Source of the DNA: an uncultured Bacteroidales bacterium | Lineage (GTDB): Bacteria > Bacteroidota > Bacteroidia > Bacteroidales > P3 | Length of the DNA stretch: 33,594 nucleotides | Assembly: GCA_944321885.1 (NCBI GenBank) | Contig: CALUNB010000029.1 | Coordinates: 1 to 33,594, forward strand | Direction of reading: 5' to 3' | Part shown: positions 32,314 to 33,594 of the stretch, in pieces | Numbering within the stretch: the stretch's first letter is position 1 | Layout: every line of letters begins with the position of its first letter | Program-made: the position numbers and the translations under genes | The notes under the pieces: generated by a model | Seen by the model: only the letters and a program-made list of their open reading frames with translations | Database searches by the model: none | What the model was told of the DNA's origin: nothing

Positions 32314-33419
32314 ATGGAAAACACCCTCGGACACCTCTTCCAGACCGTTCCCGACCACCGTGTCACGGGCCGGTGTACCTATGCGCTCACCGACCTGCTC
32401 ACCATCGCCCTGCTGACCTACCTCTGCGGGGGCGAGGACTACGTGGACATGAGCGAGTTCGCCCATGTCCGCGCCCGGGATTTCGGCCTCTTGTCCTACA
32501 CCGACCTCTCCCCCTCCCCCGACACCTTCGAGCGGCTGATGAGCGCGGTCGACCCCGGGGAAATCGAGCGTTGCCTGGTCGACTATGGCCGCCAGTTCCT
32601 GGAAACGCTGGCCGAAAAGCAGGTGGCCATCGACGGCAAGAAGCTGCGCGGGGCCGCCCCCAAGGCCTCCGGGACCCAAGGGGACTACCTGATGAACGCC
32701 TTCGTGAGCGAAAACCACATCTCCCTGGGACAGCTGCGGCTGCAGGGCAAGGAGAACGAGATATCGGCCATCCCCCGGTTCCTGGAAAAACTCGACCTGG
32801 AGGGGGCGGTGGTCTCGATGGACGCCATCGGCACCCAGGTGGGCATCGCCCAAGGCATACGGGAGAAGAAGGCCCACTATTTCCTGGCCGTCAAGGAAAA
32901 CCAGGAGCCCTGTACGAGCAGGTCGTGGCGGCCTTCCGGTACCACCGGCCCCTGGACACGGCCACCCAGATGGACGCGGGCCACGGGCGCATCGAGACCC
33001 GCCACTGCCGCATCCTGGACGCCTCCGCCATCGAGGACGGGGCGGTGCGCGGACGGTGGCCCGGCCTGAAAACCCTGGTGGAGGTCACCTCGACGGTGGA
33101 TTACGGCGACCGTACCGCCACCTCCGTCCGCCGCTACATCAGCGACGAACCCTTCCCCCAGGCCGCCTACTTCAACATGCTGGCCCGCGGGCACTGGTCC
33201 ATCGAGAACCAGCTGCACTGGCTCCTCGACGTGGCCTTCAAGGAGGACGCCTGCCGCGCCCGGAAAGGCTTCGCCGCCCAAAACCTCTCGGCCGTCCGCA
33301 AGCTCGCCCTCCAAATCCTCAAGGGGCATCCTGACAAACGCAGCGTCAGGAAACGGCGCTTCCGCGCTTCCTTGTCACAGGACTACCTGGCCGAAATCCT
33401 TCTGACTGCCAAAATTTGA
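32314..33419 (+). pseudogene. ISAs1 family transposase, disrupted by a frameshift
   Basis: The N-terminal part (from MENTLGHLFQTVPDHRV at 32314) runs in one frame to KENQE near 32907, and the rest continues in another frame as ALYEQVVAAFRYH to the stop at 33417-33419. Restoring one base around 32905-32909 (GAG-GCC instead of GAGCC) gives a single protein of about 368 residues. Family marks are AIDGKKLRGA (first Asp), VVSMDAIGTQ (second Asp) and HWSIENQLHWLLDVAFKEDACRARKG (Glu region), the ISAs1 DDE pattern. There is no slippery heptamer at the junction, so a programmed shift is unlikely. A sequencing error cannot be excluded. Confidence 0.9.
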
Positions 33420-33432
33420 TGCGGTTGCCCTG

Positions 33433-33442
33433 AGGAAAATAC
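33433..33442 (+). repeat. Right target-site duplication of the insertion sequence
   Basis: AGGAAAATAC, identical to 32081-32090. Confidence 0.8.
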
Positions 33443-33449
33443 TTGCCTC

Positions 33450-33480
33450 TTGGCCCTGCGCTCGACTTTCGCTATATTTG
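33450..33480 (+). promoter_or_regulatory. Possible plus-strand promoter near the right edge
   Basis: TTGG (33450-33453), 19 bases, TATATTTG (33473-33480). A transcript would start near 33487 and meet the hairpin at 33561-33584 after about 75 bases. Whether it is used is unknown. Confidence 0.4.
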
Positions 33481-33553
33481 TGCCTAACGGTACAATATAG
33501 GATGCGGTTCGGCAATGGGCAAGTTCAAGTAGTAAATGCAACTTTGAAGAAAG

Positions 33554-33584
33554 AAAAAAAAAAGGAGGCGGGAAGCCTCCTTTT
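33554..33584 (-). terminator. Intrinsic terminator of a minus-strand gene right of the window
   Basis: On the minus strand, AAAGGAGGC and GCCTCCTTT arms (33583-33575 and 33569-33561) form a stable stem with a 5-base loop. Ten consecutive T (complement of the A-run 33554-33563) include and follow the end of the stem. On the plus strand only four T follow, so the minus orientation is favoured. Confidence 0.75.
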
Positions 33585-33594
33585 AGGCCAAAAG

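Larger units (their letters stand above)
32090..33432 (+). mobile_element. ISAs1-family insertion sequence, complete ends, frameshifted transposase
   Basis: Terminal inverted repeats CAGGGCAACCGCATCAAA lie at 32090-32107 and, complemented, at 33415-33432. They are flanked by the direct repeat AGGAAAATAC, so both ends of the insertion are intact. Element length is about 1.34 kb. The coding part is strikingly GC-rich compared with neighbours, suggesting recent arrival from another background. The transposase is interrupted by a one-base deletion, so this copy should not transpose by itself. Confidence 0.9.

Noticed and set aside
32895..32915. Programmed frameshift in the ISAs1 transposase
   Set aside because: No slippery heptamer or obvious stimulatory structure at the junction, and ISAs1 transposases are normally a single frame; a simple base deletion explains it.

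Overview
The window looks like a chromosomal segment of a Bacteroidales bacterium (phylum Bacteroidota), probably an anaerobe with a moderately GC-rich genome. Evidence for this is the recurrent Bacteroidota promoter form (TTTG, about 19-20 bases, TAnnTTTG, or the variant TATCTTCG) in front of several genes, a BatA-type VWA protein, a two-gene ResB/CcsA cytochrome c maturation pair, a flavodiiron protein, and protein sequences that read as Bacteroidota housekeeping orthologues. I cannot assign a genus.

Layout. (1) 1-2743 is an accessory patch. A 2.1-kb unit bounded by 17-bp perfect inverted repeats holds a class II Fic AMP-transferase gene and a frameshifted remnant of a type I restriction specificity subunit (hsdS). 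A second large imperfect palindrome abuts it. (2) 2744-4300 holds an Rpn/PD-(D/E)XK family protein and a hexapeptide N-acetyltransferase. (3) 4297-6365 (minus) is coaD followed by a GT2 glycosyltransferase with an unusual membrane/Rossmann C-terminal extension. Upstream lies a tandem array of dyad-symmetric, promoter-containing repeats. (4) 6740-8363 holds an Mpv17-like membrane protein, a short MITE-like relic, tRNA-Glu(UUC), rpsT and a clear terminator. (5) 8517-14540 is a tight run of aroC, a BatA-like protein and parC. (6) 14723-17629 (minus) is a three-gene cassette: a polyprenyl-phosphate sugar synthase (GT2), a GT-C transferase and a GtrA flippase. It is divergent from a flavodiiron protein gene. 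(7) 19213-19881 encodes a CAP-domain lipoprotein. (8) 20225-31964 is a long minus-strand run (aminotransferase, ribE, resB-like, ccsA, ddl, a small membrane protein, mutL, rhomboid, gcvP), punctuated by palindromic repeats. (9) 32090-33432 is an ISAs1-family insertion sequence with direct target repeats and a frameshifted transposase, inserted just upstream of the aminotransferase promoter region. The window ends at an intrinsic terminator of a minus-strand gene lying to the right.

How the genes work together. Most are housekeeping: CoA, chorismate, riboflavin and D-Ala-D-Ala synthesis, glycine cleavage, mismatch repair, chromosome decatenation and translation. The more interesting content is the Fic/hsdS unit with its candidate operator, the Gtr-like lipid-linked sugar cassette, the GT2 fusion, and several families of palindromic repeats. 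One of these repeats supplies the gcvP stop codon. I found no clear undescribed defence system. The closest candidate is the inverted-repeat-bounded Fic plus hsdS-remnant unit.
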